Shown in pieces: positions 32,731 to 41,436 of a stretch of 64,000 nt of DNA (the stretch's first letter is position 1; every line of letters starts with the position of its first letter). A model generated the notes under the pieces. It was given only the letters and a program-made list of their open reading frames with translations, was not told the DNA's origin and did no database searches. This DNA comes from Streptomyces sp. NBC_00440. GTDB taxonomy: Bacteria > Actinomycetota > Actinomycetes > Streptomycetales > Streptomycetaceae. The translations under genes were made by a program, and so were the position numbers. The DNA lies in contig NZ_CP107921.1 in NCBI RefSeq assembly GCF_036014215.1, positions 6,693,501 through 6,757,500 on the forward strand, read 5' to 3'.

Positions 32731-33639
32731 TCAGGCGACGTCAAGAACGGCCTTTCCGTGCACCTTCCGCGCGAACAGCGCGTGGACGGCGTCGTCCACG
32801 TCCTGCCAGTCGCCTCGCAGTCCGACCGGTGCCGAGAGCCTCCCGGTGGCCATGAGGCCCAGCAGGTCCGTCAGCTCCCCGCTGGTCGGCGTCATGTCGC
32901 CGTAGGTGGCGATGCTGCGGGGTTCACCGAAGCCGAACAAGGCCCCTGACGGGAACGTGGTTTCCTGCCCCGAGGAGTAACCGACCAGGTGGATGGTGCC
33001 CCCCTCGGCGAGGGAACTCCAGGCCTGGGCCACCAGTGGTCCGCCGACCGTGTCCAGGACGAGGTCGAACCGGTCCCCGGTCTCGGCCAAGTCGGTCAGG
33101 ACCTTGTCGGCGCCGAGTTCACGGAGTCCGGCGGTCCGCTCCGGCGAACCGACGAGTGCCGTCACCCGGGCGCCCGCCAGCGCCGCCAGCTGGACGGCGA
33201 AGTGCCCCACGCCCCCGCTGGCGCCGGTGATCAGAACGTTGCGCGCCAGCAGGGAACGCTTGCGCAGCACCCGGAATGGGGTGACTCCGGCGATCCCCAG
33301 CGCGGCGGCGTCGGCCAGGTCCACGCCCTCGGGGACGGTGCCGATCGAGGCCGGGCTGACTGCCACCCGCTCCGCCCACGCGTGGGGAGCCATTCCCACT
33401 GCGACGCGCGTACCTTCGGGCGGCCCCGAGCCGTCGGATGCGGCGCGCACCACGACGCCGGCCGCGTCGTGACCGTGTACAGCGCCGGCTGGCCACTGGT
33501 CCACGTAATTCAGCTCTCCGAAGTTGAGACCGATGTGCCGTACCTCCACCAACGTCTCACCGGCGGACGGTACGGGCTCATCGACATCGGCGAACCGGAC
33601 AGGTCCGGCCTCACTGTGATCGACCACAAGGGCGCGCAT
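32731..33639 (-). CDS. MDR family NAD(P)H-dependent alcohol dehydrogenase/quinone oxidoreductase
   Basis: Medium-chain dehydrogenase/reductase of 302 aa. The GroES-like N-terminal domain (GETLVEVRHIGLNFGELNY) lacks the usual zinc-binding Cys/His pattern, as in quinone oxidoreductases. The Rossmann loop is VLITGASGGVGHFAVQLA (about residues 137-154), and the tail HALFARKVHGKAVLDV is typical. It is probably a zinc-independent reductase of quinones or enones. It sits directly upstream of the AraC regulator on the same strand. Confidence 0.87.
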   Translation of the reverse strand: MRALVVDHSEAGPVRFADVDEPVPSAGETLVEVRHIGLNFGELNYVDQWPAGAVHGHDAAGVVVRAASDGSGPPEGTRVAVGMAPHAWAERVAVSPASIGTVPEGVDLADAAALGIAGVTPFRVLRKRSLLARNVLITGASGGVGHFAVQLAALAGARVTALVGSPERTAGLRELGADKVLTDLAETGDRFDLVLDTVGGPLVAQAWSSLAEGGTIHLVGYSSGQETTFPSGALFGFGEPRSIATYGDMTPTSGELTDLLGLMATGRLSAPVGLRGDWQDVDDAVHALFARKVHGKAVLDVA

Positions 33640-34005
33640 AAGGGGTGTGTTTCCTTCTCTGGTGGGTGCGCCTGAACTCTCGGCGCAGCAGATCGAGTGC
33701 GCAAATGCCGCACTGCCGTCTTCTTGAAACCCTACGCAGGACCGGGACAGCGACCAGACCCGTGAGAATCAATCAGTTGACGATCTGTGTCATTGCGACT
33801 CGCGGCGCGTCGAACCCTGCACCCGTCCGGTGGATGACGCTGTGACGGGCACAGACACGCCCGGCAATGTAATGATCTTGAGGCGTCAGCTCCGGGGAGG
33901 GAGCCCCAAGACCGTTACGCTCCTTCGTCGTTCGGATGCGCAACGTGTACCGGCCAGGCCACGCGGGTGAGGCACAGGCCTCCGGCGTGTCTTCTCGTGG
34001 TCCGG
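33640..34005. other. 366-bp non-coding interval upstream of the MDR gene
   Basis: No convincing gene in any frame. The left half is unusually AT-rich for the window (around ATCAATCAGTTGACG, 33770-33782) and probably holds the promoter of the minus-strand MDR gene. A weak GCTCC...GGAGC stem lies near 33889-33905. This stretch separates the accessory genes from the end of the sulfur operon. Confidence 0.5.
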
Positions 34006-34755
34006 TCAGTAACTCAGTGCCGCCGGCGCCGGCACCCGGGCCTCGTCGTATCTGGTCAGCAGCAGCCGGGCCAGCTCACCGCAGGGGCCCAGTACGCCGG
34101 ACAGCACATCGGCGCCGGCCGCGCGGGCGCCCGCCTCGATACGGTCCGGCAGGCGGCCCGGAGCGATGACATAGGGCGCCACCGCGACGCGGCTGACGCC
34201 GGAGGCCCGCAACTCCCGTACCGCGTCCTCGGTACGGGGCAGAGCAGCGGAGGCGAACGCAGGCCGCACGGCGCACCAACCGGTGTGCCGCAGCTCCCGC
34301 GCAATTTCAGCGATCACTGCGATCGCCTCCGGGTCGGTGGAGCCCGCCGAGGCCAGGACCAGCCCCGTCGAGCGCTTCCGGGACGGGGAGAGCCCCGCCT
34401 CGTACAGCCGTCGTTCCAGTGCGGTCAGCAGCAGCGGGGACGGGCCCAGCACCTCTGCCTGGCGCACCCGCATCCCGGCCGGTGCCTCGCGCAGCACCCC
34501 CGGGATGTCCCACTTGGCGTGGAAGGCACGGGTCAGCAGGAGCGGGAGGGCCACCACGTCCCGTACGCCTTCGGAGGCCAGCCGTTCGAGCAGCCGCGGG
34601 ACCGACGGTGCGGCGAAGTCCAGGAACGCGGTCTCCACCCGCACCCCGGGGCGCAGCGCCCGCACCCGCCCGGTCAGCGCGCGGACGGCCGCGGCATGGC
34701 GGGGGTCACGGCTGCCGTGCGCCACGACGAGCAGCACCGGACGGTCGTCGTACAT
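34006..34755 (-). CDS. Sirohydrochlorin ferrochelatase family protein (CbiX/SirB)
   Basis: Chelatase of 249 aa inserting ferrous iron into sirohydrochlorin to make siroheme, the cofactor of the sulfite reductase encoded at the head of this operon. It opens with LLVVAHGSRDPRHAAAV, whose His in AHGSR is the metal-binding residue. The CbiX fold is seen twice (VALPLLLTRAFHAKWDI, then VAPYVIAPGRLPDRI), giving a two-domain length. It is the last gene of the sulfur operon, six bases after the permease gene. A cobaltochelatase role cannot be excluded from sequence, but the operon context favours siroheme. Confidence 0.88.
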   Translation of the reverse strand: MYDDRPVLLVVAHGSRDPRHAAAVRALTGRVRALRPGVRVETAFLDFAAPSVPRLLERLASEGVRDVVALPLLLTRAFHAKWDIPGVLREAPAGMRVRQAEVLGPSPLLLTALERRLYEAGLSPSRKRSTGLVLASAGSTDPEAIAVIAEIARELRHTGWCAVRPAFASAALPRTEDAVRELRASGVSRVAVAPYVIAPGRLPDRIEAGARAAGADVLSGVLGPCGELARLLLTRYDEARVPAPAALSY

Positions 34756-34761
34756 CGCGGT

Positions 34762-35640
34762 TCAGCTCCTGACCAGCAGACCGCGGCTGCGCAGCACGCG
34801 CCGCTCCAGCGGGCTGAAGATGAGCAGGTCGATGGCGATACCGACGATGAGGATCAGGAAGATGGCCAGGAAGACCATCGACATGCTGCTGGTCTCCCGG
34901 CCCTGCTCCAGCAACTGGCCGAGCCCCACGCCCAGATCGGGCGAGGACGCGATGATCTCCGCGGCCATCAGCGAGCGCCAGGAGAACGCCCAGCCCTGCT
35001 TCAGGCCTGCCAGATATCCGGGCAGCGAGGCGGGCAGCACCACATGCCAGGTGCCGCGCAGACCCGACGCGCCGAGGGTACGGCCCGCCCGCAGATAGAG
35101 CGGCGGGACCTGGTCGATGCCGGAGACGAGACCGTTCGCGATCGAGGGGACCGCGCCCAGCAGGATCACCGCGTACATCATCGTGTCGTTGAGCCCCAGC
35201 CAGATCACCGCGGGCGGCACCCAGGCGACGGACGGCAGGGACTGGAGGCCCGAGAGGATCGGGCCGATCGCCGCGCGGACGAACTTCACCCGCGCCACGA
35301 GCAGACCCAGCGGGGTGCCGATCACGAGCGCCAGCAGGAAGCCCAGCAGACCGCGCGAGACGCTCGTCCAGATGTAGCCGAGCAGGGTGCCCTGCGCCCA
35401 GGCGTCGGTCACCTCGCCCCACACCTGGGCGGGCGAGGGCAGCTTGTAGCTGTCGGTGACCTTCGCCCAGATCAGGATCTGCCAGACGACCAGCACCAGC
35501 ACCACCGCCACGGCGGGCGGCAGTACCTTCCCCACCAGCACCTGGCGGACCGGGACCCGGTCCACCCGTACGGTGTCGAGCGCGTCCAGGCCCGCTTCCA
35601 GGCCGGCCAGCTCGTCCGTCCTGATGTCAGTGTTGGCCAT
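34762..35640 (-). CDS. ssuC: Sulfonate/taurine-type ABC transporter permease
   Basis: Integral membrane permease (292 aa) of the SsuC/TauC/NrtB family. About six hydrophobic segments are seen (for example VLPPAVAVVLVLVVWQILI and MVFLAIFLILIVGIAID). The EAA-type loop is LRAGRTLGASGLRGTWHVVLP. The cytoplasmic N-terminus is long and acidic. The start at ATG 35640 overlaps the ATPase gene end by 14 bases. It belongs to the alkanesulfonate importer placed downstream of cysN; taurine, sulfate-ester or nitrate specificity cannot be separated by eye, and ssuC is the best fit given the sulfur operon. Confidence 0.85.
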   Translation of the reverse strand: MANTDIRTDELAGLEAGLDALDTVRVDRVPVRQVLVGKVLPPAVAVVLVLVVWQILIWAKVTDSYKLPSPAQVWGEVTDAWAQGTLLGYIWTSVSRGLLGFLLALVIGTPLGLLVARVKFVRAAIGPILSGLQSLPSVAWVPPAVIWLGLNDTMMYAVILLGAVPSIANGLVSGIDQVPPLYLRAGRTLGASGLRGTWHVVLPASLPGYLAGLKQGWAFSWRSLMAAEIIASSPDLGVGLGQLLEQGRETSSMSMVFLAIFLILIVGIAIDLLIFSPLERRVLRSRGLLVRS

Positions 35641-36412
35641 GTCGGCGGATCTCCCCACGCAGTTGTTCAGTGATCTCCACCGAGAGCTCCGCGACCGCGG
35701 AGTCCTCGATCCGGCGCGGATGCGGTATGTCCACCGCCCACTCGCGCGCCACCCGGCCCGGCCGCGAGGAGAGCAGCACCACCCGCTCGGCGAGCCGCAC
35801 CGCCTCGCGCACGTTGTGGGTGACGAAGAGGACCGAGACGCTCGTCTCGCGCCAGATCCGGGTCAGTTCGTCGTGCAGCACATCGCGGGTGATGGCGTCG
35901 AGCGCCGCGAACGGCTCGTCCATCAGCAGCAGTTGGCTGTCCTGGGCCAGCGCGCGCGCCAGCGCCACCCGCTGGCGCATCCCGCCGGACAGCTCGTGCA
36001 CCCGCTTGGCGTACGCGCCCTCCAGCCGTACGAGAGCGAGCAGCCGCTCCGCCTCGTCCCGCCGGTCGGCCTTGGGCACGCCCCGCAGCCGCAGAGCCAG
36101 TTCGATGTTCTTGCCCGCGGTCAGCCACGGGAACAGCGCGTGCTCCTGGAACATCAGCGCGGGCCGGCCGCCCGGGGTGGTGATGGTCCCCGAAGACGGC
36201 GCGTCGAGTCCGGCCACCAGATTGAGCAGGGTGGACTTCCCGCAGCCGGACGCCCCCAGGAGCGTGACGAACTCGCCCGGCGCGACGTCGAGGGTGATGT
36301 CGTCGAGGACGAGCTGCCCGGCGGGTCCGCCGAAGGACTTCGAGACGTGGCCGATACGGGCCGCGTGTGTCACCGCGGTCCGGTCGTCGGCCTTGGCGAG
36401 TGCTGTGGCCAT
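35627..36412 (-). CDS. ssuB: Sulfonate/taurine-type ABC transporter ATP-binding protein
   Basis: ATPase of 261 aa powering the SsuC permease. Walker A is LLGASGCGKSTLLNLVAG (about residues 49-66), the signature is LSGGMRQRVALARAL, Walker B is LLLMDEPFAALDAITRDVL and the switch is LFVTHNVREAVRL. The sequence EHALFPWLTAGKNIELALRLRG is typical of the SsuB/TauB group. The ATG at 36412 has AGGAGG eight bases upstream. It lies between the binding protein and permease genes on the same strand. Confidence 0.9.
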   Translation of the reverse strand: MATALAKADDRTAVTHAARIGHVSKSFGGPAGQLVLDDITLDVAPGEFVTLLGASGCGKSTLLNLVAGLDAPSSGTITTPGGRPALMFQEHALFPWLTAGKNIELALRLRGVPKADRRDEAERLLALVRLEGAYAKRVHELSGGMRQRVALARALAQDSQLLLMDEPFAALDAITRDVLHDELTRIWRETSVSVLFVTHNVREAVRLAERVVLLSSRPGRVAREWAVDIPHPRRIEDSAVAELSVEITEQLRGEIRRHGQH

Positions 36413-36432
36413 GGTCGTCACCTCCTGGGAAC

Positions 36433-36512
36433 GGGGTCTGGATCAACGGGGTCTGGATCAATGGGGCGCTGGGTCAGCGGGATCCGGGTCCGGATCAACG
36501 GGTCCGGATCCG
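36433..36512. repeat. 15-bp intercistronic repeat between ssuA and ssuB
   Basis: GGGGTCTGGATCAAC at 36433 and GGGGTCTGGATCAAT at 36448 are adjacent, followed by degenerate copies with a GGTCCGGATCAACGG core to about 36512. It fills nearly the whole gap between the ssuA stop and the ssuB ribosome-binding site and so is transcribed. The unit length equals that of the array at 6140-6244. Confidence 0.7.
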
Positions 36513-36515
36513 GGG

Positions 36516-37628
36516 CTACTTGACGCCGAGACCGGCGTCGGGGACAGCCGGCTGTCCGGCGGCCTTCAGGACCTTGTTGAGCGGTCGCAGGTCGTAGATG
36601 CCCTTGAGGTCGGGCTTCTCCAGCAGACCGGCCTTGACCGCGTGGTCCGCCTCCGCGCTGAGTGTCGACGCGAGCGGGTCGTCCGTGGTCTGGATCGACT
36701 TCCACGCGGGGTCGAGCACATTGGCCGGCAGCGCCTTGCCGGACAGCTTCTTCAGCGCGGCGTTGGCCGACGCCTTCGCCGCGTCCGGGTGGGCCTTGAT
36801 CCAGGCGTTGGTCTTCACCGAACCGCGCAGCACGGCCTCGACGACGTCCGGGTGCTCCTTGAGGAACTTCTGCGACACCACCATGTTCGTGATCACGAAC
36901 TTCTTCTGCGGCCACAGGTCGCTCTCGTCGAGCAGCACCTTGCCACCCTGCGCCACCAGCTTGGACGCGGTCGGCTCCGGGACCCAGGCACCGTCGATGG
37001 AGCCGGAGGCGTACGCGTCCGGGGTCACGCTGTTGTCCGTGCGGACAACGGAGACATCGCCCTTGCCGCTGGTGGCATTGGTCTTCCACCCCTTGCCGGC
37101 GATCCAGTTGAGGAACGCGACGTCCTGGGTGTTGCCGAGCTGCGGGGTGGCGATCTTCTTGCCCTTGACGTCGTCCAGGGTCTTGATCTTCTTCGGGTTG
37201 ACCACCAGTTTGACGCCACCGGACGCGGAGCCGCCGATGATGCGCAGGCTCTTGCCCTGGGACTTCGTGTACGCGTTGATCGCCGGGGACGGGCCGATCC
37301 AGCCGATGTCGATCGAGCCGGAGTTGAGCGCCTCGATCTCGGAGGGCCCCGCGTTGAAGGTGGACGCCTTGAGCCGGGTCCCGCCCAGCTCCTTCTGGAA
37401 TATCCCCTGCTGGTCGCCGACCAGCGCGGTGGCATGGGTGAGGTTCGGGAAGTAGCCGATCTTCACCGAGTCGGCGGAGAGCTTCTTGGCCCCCGCCGCG
37501 ACCTGGGACGTGCCCTGGTCGTCCTTGGCCTTGGCCGATCCGTAGCCGCAGGCGCTGAGCGCCACGGCCAGCAGCGGGAGGGCGGCGGCAACCGCGAGGC
37601 CGCGGCGCAGGGGGAGAGTGGCAGGCAC
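36516..37628 (-). CDS. ssuA: Sulfonate/taurine-type ABC transporter substrate-binding lipoprotein
   Basis: Binding protein of 370 aa. The signal peptide (LRRGLAVAAALPLLAVALS) ends in lipobox LSA-Cys near residue 24, so it is a lipoprotein. The mature part reads VKIGYFPNLTHATALVGDQQ, NSGSIDIGWIGPSPAINAY and RIIGGSASGGVKLVVNP, characteristic of SsuA/TauA/NrtA-like periplasmic-binding type II proteins. GTG 37628 is chosen for GAGAGGAAA about eight bases upstream and because longer forms would bury the signal peptide. It lies 136 bases after a possible small ORF and 246 bases after cysN. Confidence 0.87.
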   Translation of the reverse strand: MPATLPLRRGLAVAAALPLLAVALSACGYGSAKAKDDQGTSQVAAGAKKLSADSVKIGYFPNLTHATALVGDQQGIFQKELGGTRLKASTFNAGPSEIEALNSGSIDIGWIGPSPAINAYTKSQGKSLRIIGGSASGGVKLVVNPKKIKTLDDVKGKKIATPQLGNTQDVAFLNWIAGKGWKTNATSGKGDVSVVRTDNSVTPDAYASGSIDGAWVPEPTASKLVAQGGKVLLDESDLWPQKKFVITNMVVSQKFLKEHPDVVEAVLRGSVKTNAWIKAHPDAAKASANAALKKLSGKALPANVLDPAWKSIQTTDDPLASTLSAEADHAVKAGLLEKPDLKGIYDLRPLNKVLKAAGQPAVPDAGLGVK

Positions 37629-37764
37629 GGGAGGGTTTCCTCTCGATGGCCCGGTGCGGGCGTCCCTCAGGACACCGCCGGGCGGACGGCTGGTTTTCCA
37701 GGTCTTCGCCGGGTCGGGCGCGGCGAGTGGTGCGTCCGGGCGCGCAGGCAGTGCGCGTACGCCT

Positions 37765-37872
37765 TCACGCACATCGCCCGACCCCGCCCTGACCGCTGCC
37801 GAGGGCGCCGCTGCCGATCCGGCCGCCCTCCTTGGCGAAGGTGGCGTAGATGTCCAGGACGTAAAGAGCCAT
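37765..37872 (-). CDS. Possible 35-aa small protein between cysN and ssuA
   Basis: An ATG at 37872, three bases after the cysN stop, opens a 35-codon frame beginning MALYVLDIYATFAKEGGRIG, then a Gly/Ser-rich tail ending in Cys-Ala. No family is recognised. The start has only a weak GGTGGGA Shine-Dalgarno inside cysN. The tight spacing to cysN and the otherwise unexplained 246-bp gap before ssuA are the only support; it could equally be chance. Confidence 0.3.
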   Translation of the reverse strand: MALYVLDIYATFAKEGGRIGSGALGSGQGGVGRCA

Positions 37873-37874
37873 GG

Positions 37875-39233
37875 CTAGAAGTCCCACCCGGTCTCGTCCG
37901 GTGCGGTCCCGTCCGTCTCCGCCGCGGTCCGCGCCGTGGCGGCGAAGGCGTCGCCCGCCATCCCGGCGGCCAGCGTGGTGCCGTCGGCCGGGTCGATCAG
38001 CAGGAACGAGCCGGTGCGCCGGGAGTCCGCGTACGCGTCGAGCGCCAGCGGCTCGGCGGTGCGGATGACGACCCGGCCGATGTCGTTGGCGACCAGCTGA
38101 CCGGGCGCCGGGTGCTGCGACAGATCGTCCAGGGTCAGCCGGGACGGGATGTCCTTGACGATCGCCTTGACCGTGCGGGTGGTGTGCTTGAGCAGTACCC
38201 GCTGGCCCACCGAAAGCGCCGAGTCGGCCACATGGCAGACCGTCGCCAGGACGTCCTGGGTCGGCGCCGGGGCGTGCGCGGTCGGTGCGATCAGATCGCC
38301 GCGCGAGATGTCCAGGTCGTCGGTGAGCCGCACGGTCACCGACTGCGGGGCCCAGGCGATGTCCGCGCTCTGCCCCAGTACGTCGATGCCGGCGATCGTC
38401 GACGTACGGCCCGACGGCAGCACCGTAACGGCCTCGCCGACCCGCAGCGCGCCCGAGGCGATCTGGCCCGCGTATCCCCGGTAGTCGGGGTGCTCGGCGG
38501 TCTGCGGGCGGATGACGTACTGGACGGGGAAGCGCGCCTTGCAGCCGGTGAGGTCATGGCTGGCGGGGACCGTCTCCAGGTGTTCCAGGACGGTCGGGCC
38601 GCCGTACCAGTCCATGTGGGCGGAGGGCTCCACCACATTGTCACCGGCCAGCGCGGAGATCGGGATCGCGGTGATCTCCGGGACACCGAGCGAGGCCGCG
38701 TACGCGGTGAACTCCTCGGCGATGGCGGCGAACACCGGCTCGGCGTAGTCGACCAGGTCCATCTTGTTCACGGCGAGCACCACATGCGGCACCCGCAGCA
38801 GCGCGGCGACGGCGGCGTGGCGGCGGGTCTGCTCGACCACGCCGTTGCGGGCGTCGACCAGCACCACGGCGAGCTCGGCGGTGGAGGCGCCGGTCACCAT
38901 GTTCCGGGTGTACTGCACATGGCCCGGGGTGTCCGCGAGGATGAACCGGCGCCGGGGCGTGGCGAAGTAGCGGTACGCGACATCGATGGTGATGCCCTGC
39001 TCGCGCTCGGCGCGCAGCCCGTCGGTGAGCAGGGCCAGGTCGGGGGTCTCCTGGCCCCGGCCTATCGACGCCTGCTCGACGGCCTCCAGCTGATCCGTGA
39101 AGATCGACTTGGAGTCGTGCAGCAGCCGTCCCACCAGGGTGGACTTGCCGTCGTCGACGGAGCCCGCGGTGGCGAAGCGCAGCAGCGTGGTGGCCGACAA
39201 CTGCTCGGCCGACGGGTTGGTTGACGTGGTCAT
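37875..39233 (-). CDS. cysN: Sulfate adenylyltransferase large subunit (GTPase)
   Basis: GTPase subunit (452 aa) of ATP sulfurylase, which with CysD forms adenosine 5'-phosphosulfate from sulfate and ATP. G1 is GSVDDGKSTLVGRLLHDS (residues 22-39), G3 is DTPGHVQYTRNMVTG and G4 is NKMDLV; two EF-Tu-like beta-barrel domains follow. Unlike some bacterial CysNC proteins there is no fused APS kinase; that is the separate cysC gene upstream. Its ATG directly follows the cysD stop (TAAATG), indicating coupled translation of the two subunits. Confidence 0.95.
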   Translation of the reverse strand: MTTSTNPSAEQLSATTLLRFATAGSVDDGKSTLVGRLLHDSKSIFTDQLEAVEQASIGRGQETPDLALLTDGLRAEREQGITIDVAYRYFATPRRRFILADTPGHVQYTRNMVTGASTAELAVVLVDARNGVVEQTRRHAAVAALLRVPHVVLAVNKMDLVDYAEPVFAAIAEEFTAYAASLGVPEITAIPISALAGDNVVEPSAHMDWYGGPTVLEHLETVPASHDLTGCKARFPVQYVIRPQTAEHPDYRGYAGQIASGALRVGEAVTVLPSGRTSTIAGIDVLGQSADIAWAPQSVTVRLTDDLDISRGDLIAPTAHAPAPTQDVLATVCHVADSALSVGQRVLLKHTTRTVKAIVKDIPSRLTLDDLSQHPAPGQLVANDIGRVVIRTAEPLALDAYADSRRTGSFLLIDPADGTTLAAGMAGDAFAATARTAAETDGTAPDETGWDF

Positions 39234-40169
39234 TTAGAAGTACCCCTCGCGCTTGCGGTCTTCCATCGCGGCCTCGGACATCTTGTCGTCGGCGCGGGTA
39301 GCGCCCCGCTCGGTCAGCCGGGAGGCGGCGATCTCGGTGATCACGGCGTCGAGCGTGGTGGCGTCGGAGTCGACGGCGCCGGTGCAGGACATGTCGCCGA
39401 CGGTGCGGTAGCGCACCAGCCGGGTCTCGACGGTCTCGGTGTCCTTGGGCCCGCCCCACTCACCGGGGGTCAGCCACATGCCGGACCGCTTGAACACCTC
39501 ACGCTCGTGCGCGAAGTAGATCTCCGGGAGGGCGATCTGCTCCCGCTCGATGTACTGCCAGACGTCCAGCTCGGTCCAGTTGGAGAGCGGGAAGACCCGG
39601 ACGTGCTCGCCGGGCGCGTGGCGGCCGTTGTAGAGCTGCCACAGTTCGGGGCGCTGGCGGCGCGGGTCCCACTGGGAGAACTCGTCCCGCAGCGAGAACA
39701 CCCGCTCCTTGGCGCGCGCCTTCTCCTCGTCGCGGCGTCCGCCGCCGAACACCGCGTCGAAGCGGTGCTGCTGGATGCCCTCGGTCAGCGGGACGGTCTG
39801 GAGCGGGTTGCGCAGCCCGTCGGGCCGCTCGCGCAGCTTCCCGGCGTCGATGTACTCCTGGACGGAGGCCACATGGAGCCGCAGCCCGTGCTCGGCCACC
39901 ACCCGGTCGCGGTAGGCAAGCACCTCGGGGAAGTTGTGCCCGGTGTCGACGTGCAGCAGCGAGAACGGCACGGCGGCCGGGGCGAAGGCCTTCAGCGCCA
40001 GATGCAGCATGAGGATGGAGTCCTTGCCGCCGGAGAAGAGGATCACCGGCCGCTCGAACTCGCCCGCGACCTCGCGGAAGATATGAACGGCCTCGGACTC
40101 CAGGGCGTCCAGGTGGCTCAGGGCGAACGGGCTGTCGGTACCTTCGGTGACAGTGGCGGCGGTCGTCAT
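39234..40169 (-). CDS. cysD: Sulfate adenylyltransferase small subunit
   Basis: Catalytic subunit (311 aa) of ATP sulfurylase. The PP-loop motif for ATP is ILFSGGKDSILMLHLALKAF (about residues 43-62), then HVDTGHNFPEVLAYRD, FGGGRRDEEKARAKER and the C-terminal SCTGAVDSDATTLDAVI and RKREGYF, all diagnostic of CysD. The start ATG 40169 overlaps the stop of cysC by four bases (ATGA). It is full length for the family and part of the sulfur operon. Confidence 0.95.
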   Translation of the reverse strand: MTTAATVTEGTDSPFALSHLDALESEAVHIFREVAGEFERPVILFSGGKDSILMLHLALKAFAPAAVPFSLLHVDTGHNFPEVLAYRDRVVAEHGLRLHVASVQEYIDAGKLRERPDGLRNPLQTVPLTEGIQQHRFDAVFGGGRRDEEKARAKERVFSLRDEFSQWDPRRQRPELWQLYNGRHAPGEHVRVFPLSNWTELDVWQYIEREQIALPEIYFAHEREVFKRSGMWLTPGEWGGPKDTETVETRLVRYRTVGDMSCTGAVDSDATTLDAVITEIAASRLTERGATRADDKMSEAAMEDRKREGYF

Positions 40170-40711
40170 CGGGCCAGGCCCCTCTCGGTGAGCAGCGCGT
40201 GCAGCGCGGCTGCGGACTCCTGCACGGTCTGGGTGTGCGACTCGATGCGCAGGTCCGGGGTCTCCGGCGCCTCGTAGGGGTCGTCCACCCCGGTGAGACC
40301 GGAGATCTCGCCCGCCGCCTGCTTGGCGTACAGGCCCTTCACATCGCGTACGGAGCACACCTCGACCGGGGTCGCGACATGCACCTCCAGATACGCGGTG
40401 CCGGTGCTCGCGTGCCGCTTGCGTACGGCGTCGCGGCTGTCGGCGTACGGCGCGATGACCGGCACCAGCGCCTTCACGCCGTTGGACGCCAGCAGTTCGG
40501 CGACGAAGCCGATCCGCTGGACGTTGGTGTGCCGGTCCTCGCGGCTGAAGCCGAGGCCCGCCGAGAGGAACTCGCGGATCTCGTCGCCGTCGAGCACCTC
40601 CACCCGGTGGCCCTCGCCGCGGAGGGCGTCCGCGAGTTCGTGGGCGATGGTGGTCTTGCCCGCGCTCGGCAGACCGGTGAGCCAGACAGTGGCTCCCTGG
40701 TCCGTCGTCAT
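40166..40711 (-). CDS. cysC: Adenylylsulfate kinase
   Basis: APS kinase (181 aa) that phosphorylates adenosine 5'-phosphosulfate to PAPS. Walker A is WLTGLPSAGKTTIAHELAD (residues 10-28), then LDGDEIREFLSAGLGFSREDR and the lid GLYAKQAAGEISGLTGVDDPYE. Because the downstream reductase is of the iron-sulfur APS type, PAPS made here may serve sulfation rather than reduction. ATG 40711 is chosen for AGGAG seven bases upstream; an ATG at 40735 overlapping the cysH stop (TGATG) is possible and would add eight residues. Confidence 0.93.
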   Translation of the reverse strand: MTTDQGATVWLTGLPSAGKTTIAHELADALRGEGHRVEVLDGDEIREFLSAGLGFSREDRHTNVQRIGFVAELLASNGVKALVPVIAPYADSRDAVRKRHASTGTAYLEVHVATPVEVCSVRDVKGLYAKQAAGEISGLTGVDDPYEAPETPDLRIESHTQTVQESAAALHALLTERGLAR

Positions 40712-40734
40712 CTCGTTCTCCTGATCCTTCGTCA

Positions 40735-41436
40735 TCAGCCGTGCAGCCCGCACTCGGTCTTGTTCCGGCCGGCCCAGCGGCCGGCGCGGGCGTCCTCGCC
40801 CTCCGCGACCCGCCGGGTGCACGGTGCGCAGCCGATGGAGGGGTATCCGTCCATCAGCAGCGGGTTGGTGAGGACGCCGTGCTCGGCGACGTACGCCTCC
40901 ACGTCGTCCTGCGTCCAGCGGGCGATCGGCGAGATCTTGGTCTTCTGCCGCTTCTCGTCCCAGCCGACGACGGGGGTGTTCGCCCGGGTGGGGGACTCGT
41001 CGCGGCGCAGTCCTGTCGCCCAGGCCGAGTAGTTCCTGAGCCCGTCCTCCAGGGGTTTGACCTTGCGCAGTGCGCAGCACAGGTCGGGGTCCCGGTCGTG
41101 CAGCTCCGGGCCGTACTCGGCGTCCTGCTCGGCGACGGTCTGCCAGGGCAGCAGCGTGATGACGTTGACGTCCATCACGGCCTCCACCGCGTCGCGGGTG
41201 CCGATGGTCTCGGGGAAGTGGTAGCCGGTGTCGAGGAAGACGACATCAACCCCGGGGAAGGCGCGGGAGGCCAGGTGGGCGACTACCGCGTCCTCCATGG
41301 AGGAGGTCACACAGAAGCGCTTGCCGAAGGTGCCGGCCGCCCAGGTGAGGATCTCCAGGGGCGACGCGTCCTCCAGTTCGCGGCCCGCGCGCTCGGCGAG
41401 GGTCTTCGGATCTTCGGTCTCCAGAGTGCCGGTCAT
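40735..41436 (-). CDS. cysH: Adenylylsulfate (APS) reductase
   Basis: Reductase (233 aa) turning APS into sulfite and AMP with thioredoxin electrons. The PP-loop is SSMEDAVVAHLA, followed by DTGYHFPET. The Cys pairs DLCCALRKVKPLE and GCAPCTRRV ligate a [4Fe-4S] cluster, which marks the APS-specific bacterial type rather than the PAPS type. The C-terminal ECGLHG holds the catalytic Cys. The start overlaps the stop of the zinc-ribbon gene (ATGA), and the stop overlaps the possible alternative cysC start. Confidence 0.94.
   Translation of the reverse strand: MTGTLETEDPKTLAERAGRELEDASPLEILTWAAGTFGKRFCVTSSMEDAVVAHLASRAFPGVDVVFLDTGYHFPETIGTRDAVEAVMDVNVITLLPWQTVAEQDAEYGPELHDRDPDLCCALRKVKPLEDGLRNYSAWATGLRRDESPTRANTPVVGWDEKRQKTKISPIARWTQDDVEAYVAEHGVLTNPLLMDGYPSIGCAPCTRRVAEGEDARAGRWAGRNKTECGLHG

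Noticed and set aside
31743..33639. Intact mobile element or prophage around the integrase scar
   Set aside because: Only a 140-base integrase fragment is present; flanking genes are ordinary, and no flanking repeats or tRNA were seen.
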